This document shows, piece after piece, positions 44,013 to 55,149 of a DNA stretch of 64,000 bases. Every line of letters begins with the position of its first letter. The first letter of the stretch is position 1. The translations under genes were made by a program, and so were the position numbers. Below the pieces are notes generated by a model. That model was not told the origin of the DNA. It searched no databases and worked only from the letters and a program-made list of their open reading frames with translations. Location: contig JAJEKV010000094.1 of assembly GCA_021234155.1 (NCBI GenBank), forward strand, positions 2,887,442-2,951,441, written 5' to 3'. Source of the DNA: Isoetes taiwanensis. Taxonomy: Eukaryota > Streptophyta > Lycopodiopsida > Isoetales > Isoetaceae.

Positions 44013-44404
44013 TATGCGCTTTCAGAGTTTTGGTTGTAAATACTTATTTTTCTTGCTCAACTCTTGGTTCAAGTTTAGATTGCTTAACAAGCGCTTTCCA
44101 ATAAGCATTTCTTCGATATAACTCTTGGTTCAAGTTTGCGCTTTCCAATAAGCATTTCTTCGATATATGGATCAAGATGAGAAGTTTCTAGGCATCTAGG
44201 AGGGGTTGCTGCTTCAAAGCATGGGCTTTAATGTTGTAAAGAAAATGTTCCCCCACTCTTTTTGAGACACTTATCCTAATGTGGATCAACTTCCGCTTCC
44301 GATGGAGAGATATAAAAAAAGCAATTTCTAGAGGAAAATGGCTGTGCCCATTTTTTATTATAATGCATTTATAAATTATGTTATGCAAAAAGTACAAAAC
44401 ATGA

Positions 44405-44520
44405 TTGATGGTTTCCGAAAGGATTAGTTTTACATGCTTTGATGCACTTACAATGTACAAAACATGAATGATGGTTTCAGAAAGGATTAGTTTTACATGC
44501 TTTGATGCACTTACAATGTT
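44405..44520 (+). repeat. ~60-bp tandem duplication
   Basis: The unit GATGGTTTCCGAAAGGATTA...GCACTTACAATG occurs twice in a row with one or two differences. It is non-coding, 400 bp downstream of the glyoxalase-like gene. The rest of 44013-44800 shows only short GCTTTCCAATAAGCATTTCT repeats (44091 and 44141). Confidence 0.9.
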
Positions 44521-44822
44521 ATCTCTCATGGGATGTTTAACAATGCCTCTATGCCATTCATTATCATCGGTGCTAGAGGAACAATATTTATGATACTGTG
44601 CTAGAAGGAACGTATTTATGATATTGTGCTGTTATGATCTTGGTGCACTTTTTGTTTTTGCTTTACTGTTGCGCTCCTTTTATTAGGTTCAATGGGTCGG
44701 TTGGTCTCCATAGATTATAACGACTATTCAATTCATTTTAACTGGAAGGGATCAACCTAGTATCCGATGGAGTCACCTCTATGACGAGAGGGATAACACC
44801 CTGGAACGATACTTATCTTGTT

Positions 44823-45690
44823 CCATACTAGACTAATCTTGTTTGGCTGCCGCAAGGTAGTGGGATAAACTAGCTAGTCTGTACAAGATTAGTCTAGTAT
44901 GGACCTTAAACAAGCTCTAAAAAATTAATGGGCCATGGATCGACCGCTGTCTTACAGCGCTATGGTGCCCAACTTCCTAAGGTGGGATTATATCCTACCT
45001 ACAAAGTGTGCATGTAAGGCAAAAGTTTTGCCCAACGGATGTGTGGTGAGTTGGTATAGGCCTAGTAATGCCAAAATAAATGTGCATTTGGTCATGGGTT
45101 CAAACCTTGCCAATGTATGTTTATCTTTGGAAGTTGGTTACTGGGGTTATACGATGATGATCCCCGACGTGGTAGAACTTAAAAGCCTATACGTGTCCTC
45201 CACTTTGGCTGCCGACGTGGTAGAACTTAAAAGCCTATACGTGTCCTCCACTTTGGCTGCCGCAAGGTAGTGGGATAAACTAGCTAGTCTGTACAAGATT
45301 AGTCTAGTATGGACCTTAAACAAGCTCTAAATCTAGTATGGACCTTAAACAAGCTCTAAAAAATTAATGGGCCATGGATCGACCGCTATGGTGCCCAACT
45401 TCCTAAGGTGGGATTATATCCTACCTACAAAGTGTGCATGTAAGGCAAAAGTTTTGCCCAACGGATGTGTGGTGAGTTGGTATAGGCCTAGTAATGCCAA
45501 AATAAATGTGCATTTGGTCATGGGTTCAAACCTTGCCAATGTATGTTTATCTTTGGGAGTTGGTTACTGGGGTTATACGATGATGATCCCCGACGTGGTA
45601 GAACTTAAAAGCCTATACGTGTCCTCCACTTTGGCTGCCGCAAGGTAGTGGGATAAACTAGCTAGTCTGTACAAGATTAGTCTAGTATGG
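44823..45690. repeat. tRNA-derived SINE-like units within a duplicated foldback repeat
   Basis: CCATACTAGACTAATCTTGT at 44823 has exact inverse copies at 44883, 45293 and 45671. Between these, a ~300-bp unit (GGGCCATGGATCGACCGC...GTGGTAGAACTTAAAAGCC) occurs twice, starting at ~44930 and ~45369. Each unit contains GTGAGTTGGTATAGG and, ~45 bp on, GGGTTCAAACC. These resemble the A and B boxes of a tRNA (Pol III) promoter and are typical of SINEs. The unit end is itself duplicated at 45160-45240. Confidence 0.65.
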
Positions 45691-45837
45691 AACTTGTCTA
45701 GATTACTTATGAACCTTGGAACAAGAAACCTTTGTAGCTAGTTGCGCAAAAAGGATCGATCCGACTTCCATTTCGCGCTGTAGGGGAATGCCACATGCCA
45801 CCACCATAATGCACACCAGCAAAATTAGACGAATGGG

Positions 45838-45918
45838 ATGCCATTCTGGCATGTACCGATGGGGTCCTGCGACTGGCGTTAGTCGGGAGCGGGTCACTGG
45901 TACATGCCAGAATGGCAT
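45838..45918. other. Perfect 20-bp-arm hairpin, miRNA-precursor-like
   Basis: ATGCCATTCTGGCATGTACC (45838-45857) and its exact complement (45899-45918) enclose a 41-nt loop that can itself fold (GACT...AGTC). Arm and loop sizes fit a small plant miRNA foldback. A short foldback transposon or inverted duplication would look the same. No target is known from this window. Confidence 0.5.
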
Positions 45919-46606
45919 ACCAAATATTGTGAACCCACAATATGGTATTTGGGGAGCAAAATTTGTCTGCGCTTGCTTCCCCATACGATTTTTGAGGCGC
46001 CAGACCATCTTGAGATCTTGCAGGGATGGTGCCAAGCAGAACCTCCCTTCAGCGACGATGTGCAGCCGGTTCTGCAAGTCTTGGCAACAGTTTTGAACGT
46101 TTTGGAATAAAAAGGGCAAAAGCTATGGCACGACAACAAAGGAAGCGAAATGAAGGCACTTCTGCCATTTTTCTTACATCATTGCATCTATGCAAGCTTA
46201 TTGAAGCTATGTTTGTTGTATTTTCTATTCATTCAGTCTTACATGCTTCTGGCGGCTTCAAATCAATGGATTCGACTGCAGGTAAGAATCTTGGTAAAAC
46301 TTGTGGATTCGGCTGCAAATCTTATGTGTTTTTGACGTTTTATAGTGACATTTGATGGAAACATGGGAAGCAGTCTTGCATGCTTCTGGCGGCTCCAAAT
46401 CAGTAGATTTGAATGCAGGTAAGAGTCTTATAATCATTATTGTAGATTCGGCTGCAAGATTTTAGTAAATCTCATGTGTTTTTTTATGTTTTATAGTGAT
46501 ATTTGACGGAAATATGATGGCTCAAGCAAAGATTACTCACTAAACAGGTAAAATCACATATATTTTGGAATGTTCTTGCATGCCTTTAAGATTCTAGGTT
46601 TTCATT

Positions 46607-48065
46607 TTGTATTTTCTTGTGCATGCAGATATTGGTGAAGCAATTGTCTCTGTAATTGACTTTGCTGAAAATTACAGTTTTAAAATTCAGAGGAAGGCAC
46701 AATCTTGCCACTGGCACACGGACCAGGCCTCAATTCTGGTTCATATCACATATAGACATGCAACCCAAGCTGAGATAGAGGAGATGGAAGTTAAAGAGGC
46801 AGAGCAAAGAGAAGCAGAGCGGGATAAGCTGAAAAGAAAGAAGAAGACAAGTCAGGAGATCATCAGCACCAATCAGAGGAGAATTATAAAGGAAGTGCAA
46901 TTTTATATTTCAGATGACAAGGAGCATAGCACTGAGTTTGTACAACATTGCTTGAAAGTACATCGACCGGCTTAGAGCCTGTAACATTGAGTACAAGAAA
47001 CATATTTTTAGAGTGATGGTTGCACATCCAGGTTTAAAGGAGCAAGGCGGTATTTAGGAAGGAACTATGTGTGTAGTGAAGGAATTTTATGGTATTTATG
47101 GAAGGGAACATATGTGCAATATTGAAAAGTTTTGCAAAGAGAGCATTGAGTATGAGTGGAATTTCATTTTGCTGGTACATGATGAACAATTCTCATATGG
47201 GCAAAGGAGAACATGTTTTGATGGACAAGGTGTCAAAGATGATGATATATTTGAGTTCTTAACATCTTTTTGGCAAAGTACCTTACAACATGTATATACT
47301 AATTGAATATATTTCTTTGAGTCAATCTTGTAGTCTAGGTACTTTAAAATACAATTATGACATTGTCGATTTCATGAACTGGTACATGATGAACAATCCA
47401 CTAACACCCTCATATAAGAAGGTAAATTCTTGTTTTTTCTTATATTTTTCTTAGATTTGAAGTTGCATGAATCTGTTTTATATTGCAGGTTCTTTTGGCA
47501 TATTGATCCCCAAAGTGTAGACAAATCTGAAAGGAAGGAGTGGAAAACACTATGTGGGAGCTCTAAACTTCATTGCATCAGACCATGTGACAAAAAGAAC
47601 CCTGCAAAAGTTGCTTACATGTGCCTCTCTTGCTATTGTTCCTATTGCTTTCATGGTAAAAGGGATTATTGCACGAACAAAGCACGTTTGGGAGCATGGC
47701 TCACAGCAGAACTGAAACCAAAGGTTGCTGGAGAAACATCCACAACAATTAGTCAGGAGGAAGAAGAAGAAGATGAAGAAGAAGAAGAAGAAGATGAAGA
47801 AGTAGATTACCTTAGTTCTCTTCTAGAAGTTGGAGATAACTTTGCTGTAAATACACATCCAGAAGATGAAGAGGGAGTTGACTTTTATGTTCTTAGGTGT
47901 ACAGAGACTAAACACACATTGTTAGATGCATATGAAGATGCTTGGGGTATTGCATTTGGTGTAGGAGAAGTTATAGTTTCTGGCCATTACTACAAGCAAA
48001 CAGATGCACTCCAATTTGAGTTGCTATTGAACAAGCCAGTTGCTAGTTTGTATAGCCCGATGTGA
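46607..48065 (+). pseudogene. Transposase-like gene, second family, copy 1 (broken)
   Basis: The first block (~46640-46972) reads VIDFAENYSFKIQRKAQSCHW, HTDQASILVHITYRH and VQFYISDDKEHSTEFVQ. A degraded middle (46980-47310) keeps traces such as HMGKGEH. The last block (47490-48065) is open: LHCIRPCDKKNPAKVAYMCL, SCYCSYCFHGKRDYC (a Cys cluster), a Glu-rich stretch, and a C-terminal domain. This is the layout of a large uncharacterised transposase-like family known from plants and animals, with a DFAENY/SD/HGKGE acidic core. Repeated exon-like stretches with GCAGGTAAGA donors lie upstream (46260-46500). Copy 2 is at 57.3-58.6 kb. Confidence 0.6.
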
Positions 48066-48792
48066 AGTTTGATTGGAGAATCTTGGTAAGCAGGGGTGAA
48101 AGCATGTTAGGGCCTACATAAAAATTACCTTGCTGCAAGTACATAATTGTATTTTAAAGTACCTAGACTACAAGATTGACTAAAAGAAATTGTGTTATAT
48201 TCAAGAGTAGTAGTATATACATGTTGTAAGGTACTTTTGTGATGTGAAGTTTGATATGGAGAAACTTGGTAAACAACATTTTCAAAATGAGTGAAGAGAC
48301 ATGCCAAAAAGTTATGGCATCCCTTCCAGTAGAGTGCTAATTCTGCTGCCCGTTTTTTCTGCTTTTGCTTCGAAGAAGCAGAAGTTGAGTTTTTAGATGT
48401 ACACTGGCTCTTTCCTGCCATATTCTTTCTTATATTCTTTATAATTCGTTATCAATGAAAACTAACAAATTCTTTGTTGCACAAATGTTCCTTGTCCTCA
48501 CAGCTTTAAAAGAAAAGCTCAGATGGGTCTGCTTTTCATACTTATGCTTTGTCTGCTTACATGCTTTCTGTTTTCAGTTAACTATTACAGACTTGATGCT
48601 GATGGACATGGAAAACAGATTGCAAGTTTTTAAATGAACAAAGTTTACACAAGTGTAGGTAAATGCCTGAAACATTGAATTTACATTAATATCCGTTTCT
48701 GTTACAAAAGTGTACAGCTATGTACTCATATCCAGTATCCACAAAAAAACAGCTGTTATAACTTAAGTTACATCTTAAGTTACATGAAGTTC

Positions 48793-49692
48793 TTAAAGTT
48801 CAGTATCTTCAATGTTCTCAAAGTCAGGATCTTCAATGTGGGTCTGATCTTGTGTTATTTCTTCTCTTGCAGTTTCCTCCTGTTTATCGGTATCTTCAAT
48901 GTTGGTCTGATCAGTATCTTCAATGTGTTCAGTATCAGTATGGAGAATCTGTGTTGTGTCTTCTTTTGCAGGTTCATCCAATTTTTCAACACCAACAATA
49001 TCTTTCACCAATTGCATGCTTCCCTCAATTGCTACTTTCCATCTTGCAAGTTTTTTCAAGTGGTCAACAGTAAGCTTGAGTATGTTGATGTCTACTTCCT
49101 TGACCACATCAACATGAAGCTGCTGGTGCAACCACTTTTGAGGATTCTTTGAATGAAGCCAAGTGTGCAAACATGCTTTTATGTAGTTGAATACCTTATC
49201 ATTTTCCTCATTGTCAAAGCTCTCAACTATTAAACATGTGTCTGGTGGGGACAAGAAAGTCTTGTACAAAGAGTCATCCACAAGCACAACATCCTGTACA
49301 TCATTAAAAGCTGTGTAAACTTTGACAATTGGCTTCATAAATACTGGTTTGGTTGCACTGCATGGAAACATAAAAGGCAGCACCTCACATTCATTCTGAC
49401 CCCAAATGAATTTGAATTTAGCAATGTAGTGTGCTGGCAGAATACTGTTAAGGATTTGTATGATGTTGTGCTTCATCATGCTAGACCAAATCCCAACTTC
49501 AAATCTTTCAAAACTCCAATCCAAGAACTCTTGTAAAAAAGGTCTGCAAATAACCACTTTCCCTGCTGTGTAATACTTCTTGAGCCCTGGTGGAATCTTT
49601 ACTTTCGCTCTTTTTTGGAAGGTGTTCACCAAAACTCCATTAATGTCTAAGATGACACGTTTTTTCTTTTCTAAATCCTCTGCAACATCCAT
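48793..49692 (-). CDS. FCP1/SCP-type HAD phosphatase-like protein (299 aa)
   Basis: A single uninterrupted frame. HAD motif I reads RVILDINGVLVNT: the nucleophile Asp is kept, but the second Asp of DxDx(T/V) is Asn. Motif II is VGIWSSM; the Lys of motif III is in the FMKPIVKVY region; motif IV is VVLVDDS. This is the CTD-phosphatase (NIF) domain layout, residues ~10-190. The C-terminal ~70 residues are acidic repeats of the NIEDTD type. Loss of the second Asp, which acts as general acid/base, suggests weak or no phosphatase activity. The gene is convergent with the transposase-like copy ending at 48065 and may be cargo of that element. Confidence 0.75.
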   Translation of the reverse strand: MDVAEDLEKKKRVILDINGVLVNTFQKRAKVKIPPGLKKYYTAGKVVICRPFLQEFLDWSFERFEVGIWSSMMKHNIIQILNSILPAHYIAKFKFIWGQNECEVLPFMFPCSATKPVFMKPIVKVYTAFNDVQDVVLVDDSLYKTFLSPPDTCLIVESFDNEENDKVFNYIKACLHTWLHSKNPQKWLHQQLHVDVVKEVDINILKLTVDHLKKLARWKVAIEGSMQLVKDIVGVEKLDEPAKEDTTQILHTDTEHIEDTDQTNIEDTDKQEETAREEITQDQTHIEDPDFENIEDTEL

Positions 49693-50529
49693 AAGAAAAG
49701 AAACTTAAACATCAACATGACAACAATTAAAGAATTATGACATTTACCTTCATTTTCATAGAATTGAAGGTAAATGAAGTTCTTGAACTACTATACTAGG
49801 TAGTTGCCTGGCAGTTATTTTGTCCTTTGCGTGTCTCCCCTATTTAGGTCCCTAGTCTCGTCCTTTCCTTCATCAGCTCCTCAACGTGCATCTCTTCTTC
49901 TTGGAGTTTCAAGCCCCACCCGCCCACCCTTGTTCCTTCCGTCATAAAGGTGTTTCCTTGGTTGTTGGCCCTAGTGCCAGTTGGAGGCTTTCATGCCAGT
50001 TGTTGGCCTTAGCGCCTGGTTGGAAGCCCTTGTGCTTAGTTGGAGACCCTAGTGTCTTGTGGGCCCTTGTGCCTATGGGGAGGCCCTAGAGCCTGGATGA
50101 GCCCGAGGGGCCTTTTTTAGCTTATTTTTCTTTTTTGTTTTGCAGATACCAAGCTGCTTAGTTGGAGACCCTAGAGTCTTGTGGGCCCTCGTGCCTCGTG
50201 CCTATGGGGAGGCCCTAGAGCCTGGAGGAACCTGAAGGGCCTTTTTTAGCTTAATTTTTTCCTTTGTTTTGCAGATGCCAGGTTGGGAGGATGCAGTAAT
50301 TGATCTGTCAAGTTGAGAGTGGATCCTAGTCCATTGTCTGAGGATTGTTACGGTTTATGCACGAACCTTGTTCCGTTCTTCATGTCAGAGCATGTTCTAT
50401 ACCTATGTACTCATCCCAACAAGGCTAGTAGGCCTGAGGGAAACTTGTTACACCATTAGAATTCTAGCCTGGTTAATGATCCTATTATGATCTGGGTTTT
50501 TCCTCGAAAACCCGAAAGGGCGAGGTTTT
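49693..50529. other. Non-coding DNA with a ~125-bp tandem repeat
   Basis: 50030-50150 and 50155-50280 are two copies of a unit running TTAGTTGGAGACCCTAG...TTTGTTTTGCAGAT. A pyrimidine-rich run ending CAG lies in each copy, resembling duplicated intron acceptors. Further on, CCTCGAAAACCC-GAAAG-GGCGAGG at ~50503 can form a hairpin beside the DIRS-like element. No gene is seen. Confidence 0.6.
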
Positions 50530-52353
50530 TTAATCCCGATTATAATGGTTTAATATTGTATAATGGTTTAATATTTTAATAATGTTAGTATTGGTCCATG
50601 ATTGAGAGAAAGCATCGGGTGGCGATAAAATACCAGGAAGTGGATGCCAACAATTAAAATTAGAAATACGAGCATTATAAGCATTGGCAAAACGATCCCA
50701 GTCATGGGGTCCCCATCTCATCTCTATCAAGGAAAAAGCTGCATCAGATAACATATAGTCATCAAAATCAATAATTTTTGATAGATAGTCAGCCCATTGG
50801 TTTAGGTTCCGAGGAATCCAGGCTGGTTTAAGGGTAATTCTATGCTTAGAACACAAAATAAAGATCCGGATACATAAGGAATGTAGGTGACAAACACGGG
50901 ATCCACCTTTAGACAGGATAAAATAAGCATTTAAGGAATCACCAAAAGCCGTAACTTGGGAGTTCTGCAAGGATAAAGCACGCTTCTCCAGGAAATGTAG
51001 CAAAGCCAAAAGCTCACGGGCAGTTGAGGATGAAGTCTTCTCGGCATCAGAGAAAGAACCGACAAATTCAGAACTCGGAAAGGAACCATGAAGCCAAACT
51101 CCCCACCCTGAGTTACTAGCATCATAGCATAAGGAAATGGCAGGGTTGAGGGGTTCCCAAATGTAAGCATTGTTAAGGAGATCAAAGGAAGAGAACCAAA
51201 GGAAAATCTCAGCATGTTCTCGCTGGGATAACTGCAAATGTTGGGACCAAGATGTAATGGAAGCATAAAGGTTAGCAAGATTGAATGATAAGAGTTTGGA
51301 GAATGGGCCAAAAACCATACGGAAAGACTCGATCATACCCATAAAAGAGGCTAAAGTTCGCGCCGGAACATAATCAGCAGCAAGGAGTTTCGATGCTAGG
51401 CTAAAAAATTTCTGGCGCCTTGCAGGAGCAATAGACAAGAAACCCGAAGATGAATCAACCATAAAGCCTAAGAATTTGGCCACATGAGAACATTCTAGCT
51501 GGCACTTATACAGGGCTAAAACAAAGCCGGCTGCCTCAAAATCCTGCATCACCAAAGCTTTGAGATTCTTAAAATTAGTGACAGGAGTAGCAAATAAGAA
51601 GTCGTCTGTGTAGGGAATGCAACGACAACCTTTAGCACGCCATAGACGTACTAGTTGTCGCATTAGTTTGGTAAATACATAACATGCAGAAGAAAGACCA
51701 AATGGTAAGGATGTAAACATGTAGAAAGTACCCTCGAACTCAAAGCCAAGGTATGTCCAACAAACAGGGTTAATATCGACATGATGGTATCCAGAGTGGA
51801 GATCAAAAGTGAACAAGGCATCATTAGGTTTGACAATATCACGAACTTCCCTTATAGTCTCATATTTGAAAGGGATATGAGCTAAGCAACTATTGACATA
51901 ACGAAGGTCCAAAATAAGACGAAATTTATTCCTGGCTTTGGGCACCACGCCCAAGGGTGAGCATATGAAGGGGATTAATTTTGAAACAATAGCAGCACCT
52001 GAGGCAAGCAAATCCTTGATAGCACCCCTAACAAACTCTGCATGTTGCTGTACAGACTTATGGTTTGGCTGAGACCAAGGTTGACTAGGGGGACCATGTA
52101 GCCAAGGAAGAGAATATCCATTACTGACCCAATCAAGCACCATAGCAGATGAACAAAAGGATTTCCAAAATGCCAAGCGGTCTTTCAATCTATTGCGCAA
52201 ATACGTCACCGATGGGTGCAAAATTTGTGAAGGCGATGTGCTTATATCTGTAACAATGCAGAAGTCATACTCAATTAGTAACACGTAACCATGCAACTGC
52301 GCATCCATCTCGATCGCAATCCGCATTATACCATCATAACAATACCAATACAA
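50530..52353 (-). CDS. DIRS-like reverse transcriptase and RNase H
   Basis: One open frame of ~607 codons. RT landmarks in order are VSKLIPFICSPLGVVPKARN, RLILDLRYVNSCL, FTFDLHSGYHHVDI, LPFGLSSACYVFTKLMR and catalytic YTDDFLFA (~51610), then KFLGFMVDSS. RNase H follows with CYDASNSGWGVWL, STARELLALLHFLE, FGDSLNAYF and NQWADYLSK. The tail GPHDWDRFANAYN...DAFSQSW is typical of DIRS/Ngaro pol just before the tyrosine recombinase, but here the frame ends soon afterwards. The start is uncertain, because conserved sequence begins only ~100 codons in. It is intact enough to be recently active. Confidence 0.88.
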   Translation of the reverse strand: MYWYCYDGIMRIAIEMDAQLHGYVLLIEYDFCIVTDISTSPSQILHPSVTYLRNRLKDRLAFWKSFCSSAMVLDWVSNGYSLPWLHGPPSQPWSQPNHKSVQQHAEFVRGAIKDLLASGAAIVSKLIPFICSPLGVVPKARNKFRLILDLRYVNSCLAHIPFKYETIREVRDIVKPNDALFTFDLHSGYHHVDINPVCWTYLGFEFEGTFYMFTSLPFGLSSACYVFTKLMRQLVRLWRAKGCRCIPYTDDFLFATPVTNFKNLKALVMQDFEAAGFVLALYKCQLECSHVAKFLGFMVDSSSGFLSIAPARRQKFFSLASKLLAADYVPARTLASFMGMIESFRMVFGPFSKLLSFNLANLYASITSWSQHLQLSQREHAEIFLWFSSFDLLNNAYIWEPLNPAISLCYDASNSGWGVWLHGSFPSSEFVGSFSDAEKTSSSTARELLALLHFLEKRALSLQNSQVTAFGDSLNAYFILSKGGSRVCHLHSLCIRIFILCSKHRITLKPAWIPRNLNQWADYLSKIIDFDDYMLSDAAFSLIEMRWGPHDWDRFANAYNARISNFNCWHPLPGILSPPDAFSQSWTNTNIIKILNHYTILNHYNRD

Positions 52354-53870
52354 GCCTAAACAAAAGCTAAAGATAAAGGGAGATCTTTATCCACCAAAAG
52401 AAACAACGTTATAAAAATATAAGGGACAAGATAAAATTTAGCCGGCAAACAAACCATTAGAGCAATCAAACCATTAGGGCATCAAAAGATTAGGGTCTTA
52501 CAGACAAGGCAGATACTAGCAACGATCGAAAAAGGTCATGGATTAAGATAGCACAAAAAATCAAGGTCGATTACGCCATGCACGGAAGATAGATAAGCTA
52601 GCCAAAGACTGTGGCGGCCAAGTTTTACCATAAACGCTTTGCATTTGTCTTTTCAGTGGACACAAACATTGTTCAGGGGATGATACTTTGACACAAATGC
52701 AATTAATACTTGCGGTTGGATCTTTCGTATGCAATCCTGTAAGGTTTTTAGAACCTAAATAGTTAGAAAAACAACTAGAACAAAGAATCAAGGCCGATTA
52801 CACCATGCTAGCGGCTGCTCTCAGCATCGGCCAACAAGCTGCGATCAGGCAAGTCCAAAAGGGTAAATAAGCCAGGTAGATCACAATGAATTGTCTGATA
52901 CTTGCTTTAGAACAAGCTATAAACCGGTTCATGAAGATACGCCTGAATTCAAAAGGCTAAACCCGTACAAGATCAAGGTTAAGCACATGCACAGATATAT
53001 GTAGACAGCACTGGAAATGAACAGGGAGGTGTTGTACAGACTAACTATAGCCATATGTAACTATCTCAGCTGGCCAAGGAGCTCCAGCACAACCACAACT
53101 CATTACCAGAATCCAAACAAAATTGAATGAACATTACACAGATTGCAGATTGCAGAGAGTACTTCCACTGGTCCAACCAAATGCAGAAAGGCATATTGTC
53201 CAAGATCTAGGTATCTAAAGAATAAGAGCTTGAAAATGCATCATCAAACACAGAGCAGAATTCTAACACGTTTTTTTTTAAAACTACAGCAGATTAATTG
53301 TAAATCCACACTAGGAGATGAGCAAAACTTCAACATATAACTGGTGACCAATATCCAACAGCGCTAAACATGGATAAAAGGTTGAAACAACTGAAAACCC
53401 ACTTCAAACAGCCATTGTAAGACTATGCTCATCATTCAACGGACTTCTCAGATTCCTTACTGCAAACTTACTGCAAACTTACAGCAAATTGGAGAACACT
53501 TATAGAACAGGAAAAAACTAACAGAGCTGAAAGATCTCTAGCCAAGATTGAAAGCAAGCAAAAAGAAGACCACTCGATAAATGTCAGTTGGAAAAGCTGG
53601 CAGAAAGACTAGATCTACAGCTTGCGGACGATTATCGCAGAGAACAGCTAACATGCAAGAGGTGTAAAGGAAAGGAGAAAAAACGCTGATAGCTATCTAA
53701 AAAACAGAAGACAAACTGAAGAGCCTAATTGAACAGTAGTACAATGAGAAAATTAAGCAACAAACTGTATTAAATAAGATACACAAAGCCAGAACCTCTG
53801 AAATAAAAGAAGGCTTTATTATAAAGGACATTCATAAAACCAGAGGTGAAAAACACAACAGGTAAAACAT
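52354..53870 (-). other. Non-coding interior of the DIRS-like element
   Basis: About 1.5 kb between gag and RT without a recognisable domain. A repeated phrase (CAAGGTCGATTACGCCATGC at 52562, and CAAGGCCGATTACACCATGC at 52789) flanks ~230 bp. It may hold introns or a decayed gene; I see no tyrosine-recombinase motif. Confidence 0.45.
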
Positions 53871-54677
53871 TCAAGCAGTTTTATAAAACATGTTATTGGT
53901 ATTAGTTGGCGCAGGGAGCCGAAGTTGTTGAGGAGATGGAGCCAGCAAAGCTTTAGAAGGGCATGCTGCTGCTAAATGGCCTGGCTGCTGGCAAATATAG
54001 CAAAGATTAGAACCTTTAAGCCCAAACTGAAAGCCAAACCTTTTCTTGGAGGTCTTACTCAATTCGAAGGCTAGTTTCTTAGCGTCCCGCAGCCGTTTAT
54101 CATTATCACATATATTAAATTCTCCCATTTCATAGCATTCAGCCACTGTTGGACCTTCCCTGTCCCTTATCCAAACATAATTTTTCCTACTTGAAATCGA
54201 ATTGTTACCTTTGTCAATAATAGCCTTGCATGTTGGATCCAACGTCTTCTGGAGCCGCATATGGCTTTCCAACTCTGCAAAAGATTCCTCCATCTCGTTC
54301 AGAAAATCCCATTGCTTGATATTTCCATCGTATTTGAGGGCAGGAGCCCTAGCTCTCTTGCTTTTGCGCTGGATTTCTTCCTGGAGGGAAGCGACCTTGG
54401 TTTCTAGAGCTACTACGTCTTCTGCTTTAGCATTATTCAAGGCTGCAATCTTGGAATCCATGGCACCACCTAAGCCAGCAATCTTGGATTCCAGGAGGCT
54501 TTCCATAGCTTGCAACCATGCCGGAGATTCTTCATCAGCAGCCACCTTCGTCCTGGAATCCTCTAAAGAACCAGAAGCTTCAGAGATAGGCCTCTTTCCC
54601 AGCCTGAGAGGATTTGATTTTGGTGCCATTGAGATACAGAGAAGAAAACTGAGTCGGATGGTAATGGCTAAGCTCAC
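53871..54677 (-). CDS. DIRS-like gag with CCHC zinc knuckle
   Basis: An open frame of 268 codons. The in-frame Met at 54629 (MAPKSNPLRLGKRP) is a better start than the first Met, because the preceding residues are hydrophobic and look untranslated. A coiled coil follows (LLESKIAGLGGAMDSKIAAL), then a globular part with KQWDFLNEMEESFAELESHM, and near the end a zinc knuckle CYICQQPGHLAAAC. It lies upstream of RT on the same strand, as expected of ORF1 in DIRS-group elements. Confidence 0.75.
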   Translation of the reverse strand: MSLAITIRLSFLLCISMAPKSNPLRLGKRPISEASGSLEDSRTKVAADEESPAWLQAMESLLESKIAGLGGAMDSKIAALNNAKAEDVVALETKVASLQEEIQRKSKRARAPALKYDGNIKQWDFLNEMEESFAELESHMRLQKTLDPTCKAIIDKGNNSISSRKNYVWIRDREGPTVAECYEMGEFNICDNDKRLRDAKKLAFELSKTSKKRFGFQFGLKGSNLCYICQQPGHLAAACPSKALLAPSPQQLRLPAPTNTNNMFYKTA

Positions 54678-55149
54678 AACAAAACCGGCAGTGCAGGGCC
54701 AAAGAACAAGGCTGGCAATAACTCAAAGCAACAGAAACGAAGGATTGAATCCAAGGAACGAAAATTGAAAGAAAACTGGCCCTAAATTGGCTGAGCACAC
54801 AAACTCTGAAATGACGTTGCAAGGAGACCACCGTTTGCAAAAGGACTAAATATAAACTTCGAAAAGGCCGTGTATGAAGAGAAGGCCGACACAGAAATGA
54901 TAACGGAATGCAAATAGGAAAAGGAATAGGTAGCGTGGGGCATGATTGAGAGAAATTACAATATTAAAACAGAAAGCATTATTATCATGGACCAATACAG
55001 AAATTACAATATTAAAACAGAAAACAGAATTAAAGAAAACATTGATTAATTAAAGAAAACAGAATTACAATATTCAAACAATGTTCTCAAACAACATAAA
55101 ACAAGTAAAACAGTATTTCACATGCACCACAATATGTTATGTTCTGAAA

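Larger units (their letters stand above)
50570..55040 (-). mobile_element. DIRS-like retroelement with split terminal repeats
   Basis: It contains a gag-like gene (53871-54677) and RT-RNase H (50530-52353), both on the minus strand. GTATTGGTCCATGAT at 50590-50604 is inverted at 54990-55004, and CATGATTGAGAGAAA occurs in direct orientation at 50600 and 54943. A mix of inverted and direct terminal pieces is the signature of DIRS/Ngaro elements, which replicate through a circle and integrate by tyrosine recombinase without target duplication. No recombinase is recognisable. It separates the HAD-like gene from the RING gene. Borders are approximate. Confidence 0.65.
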
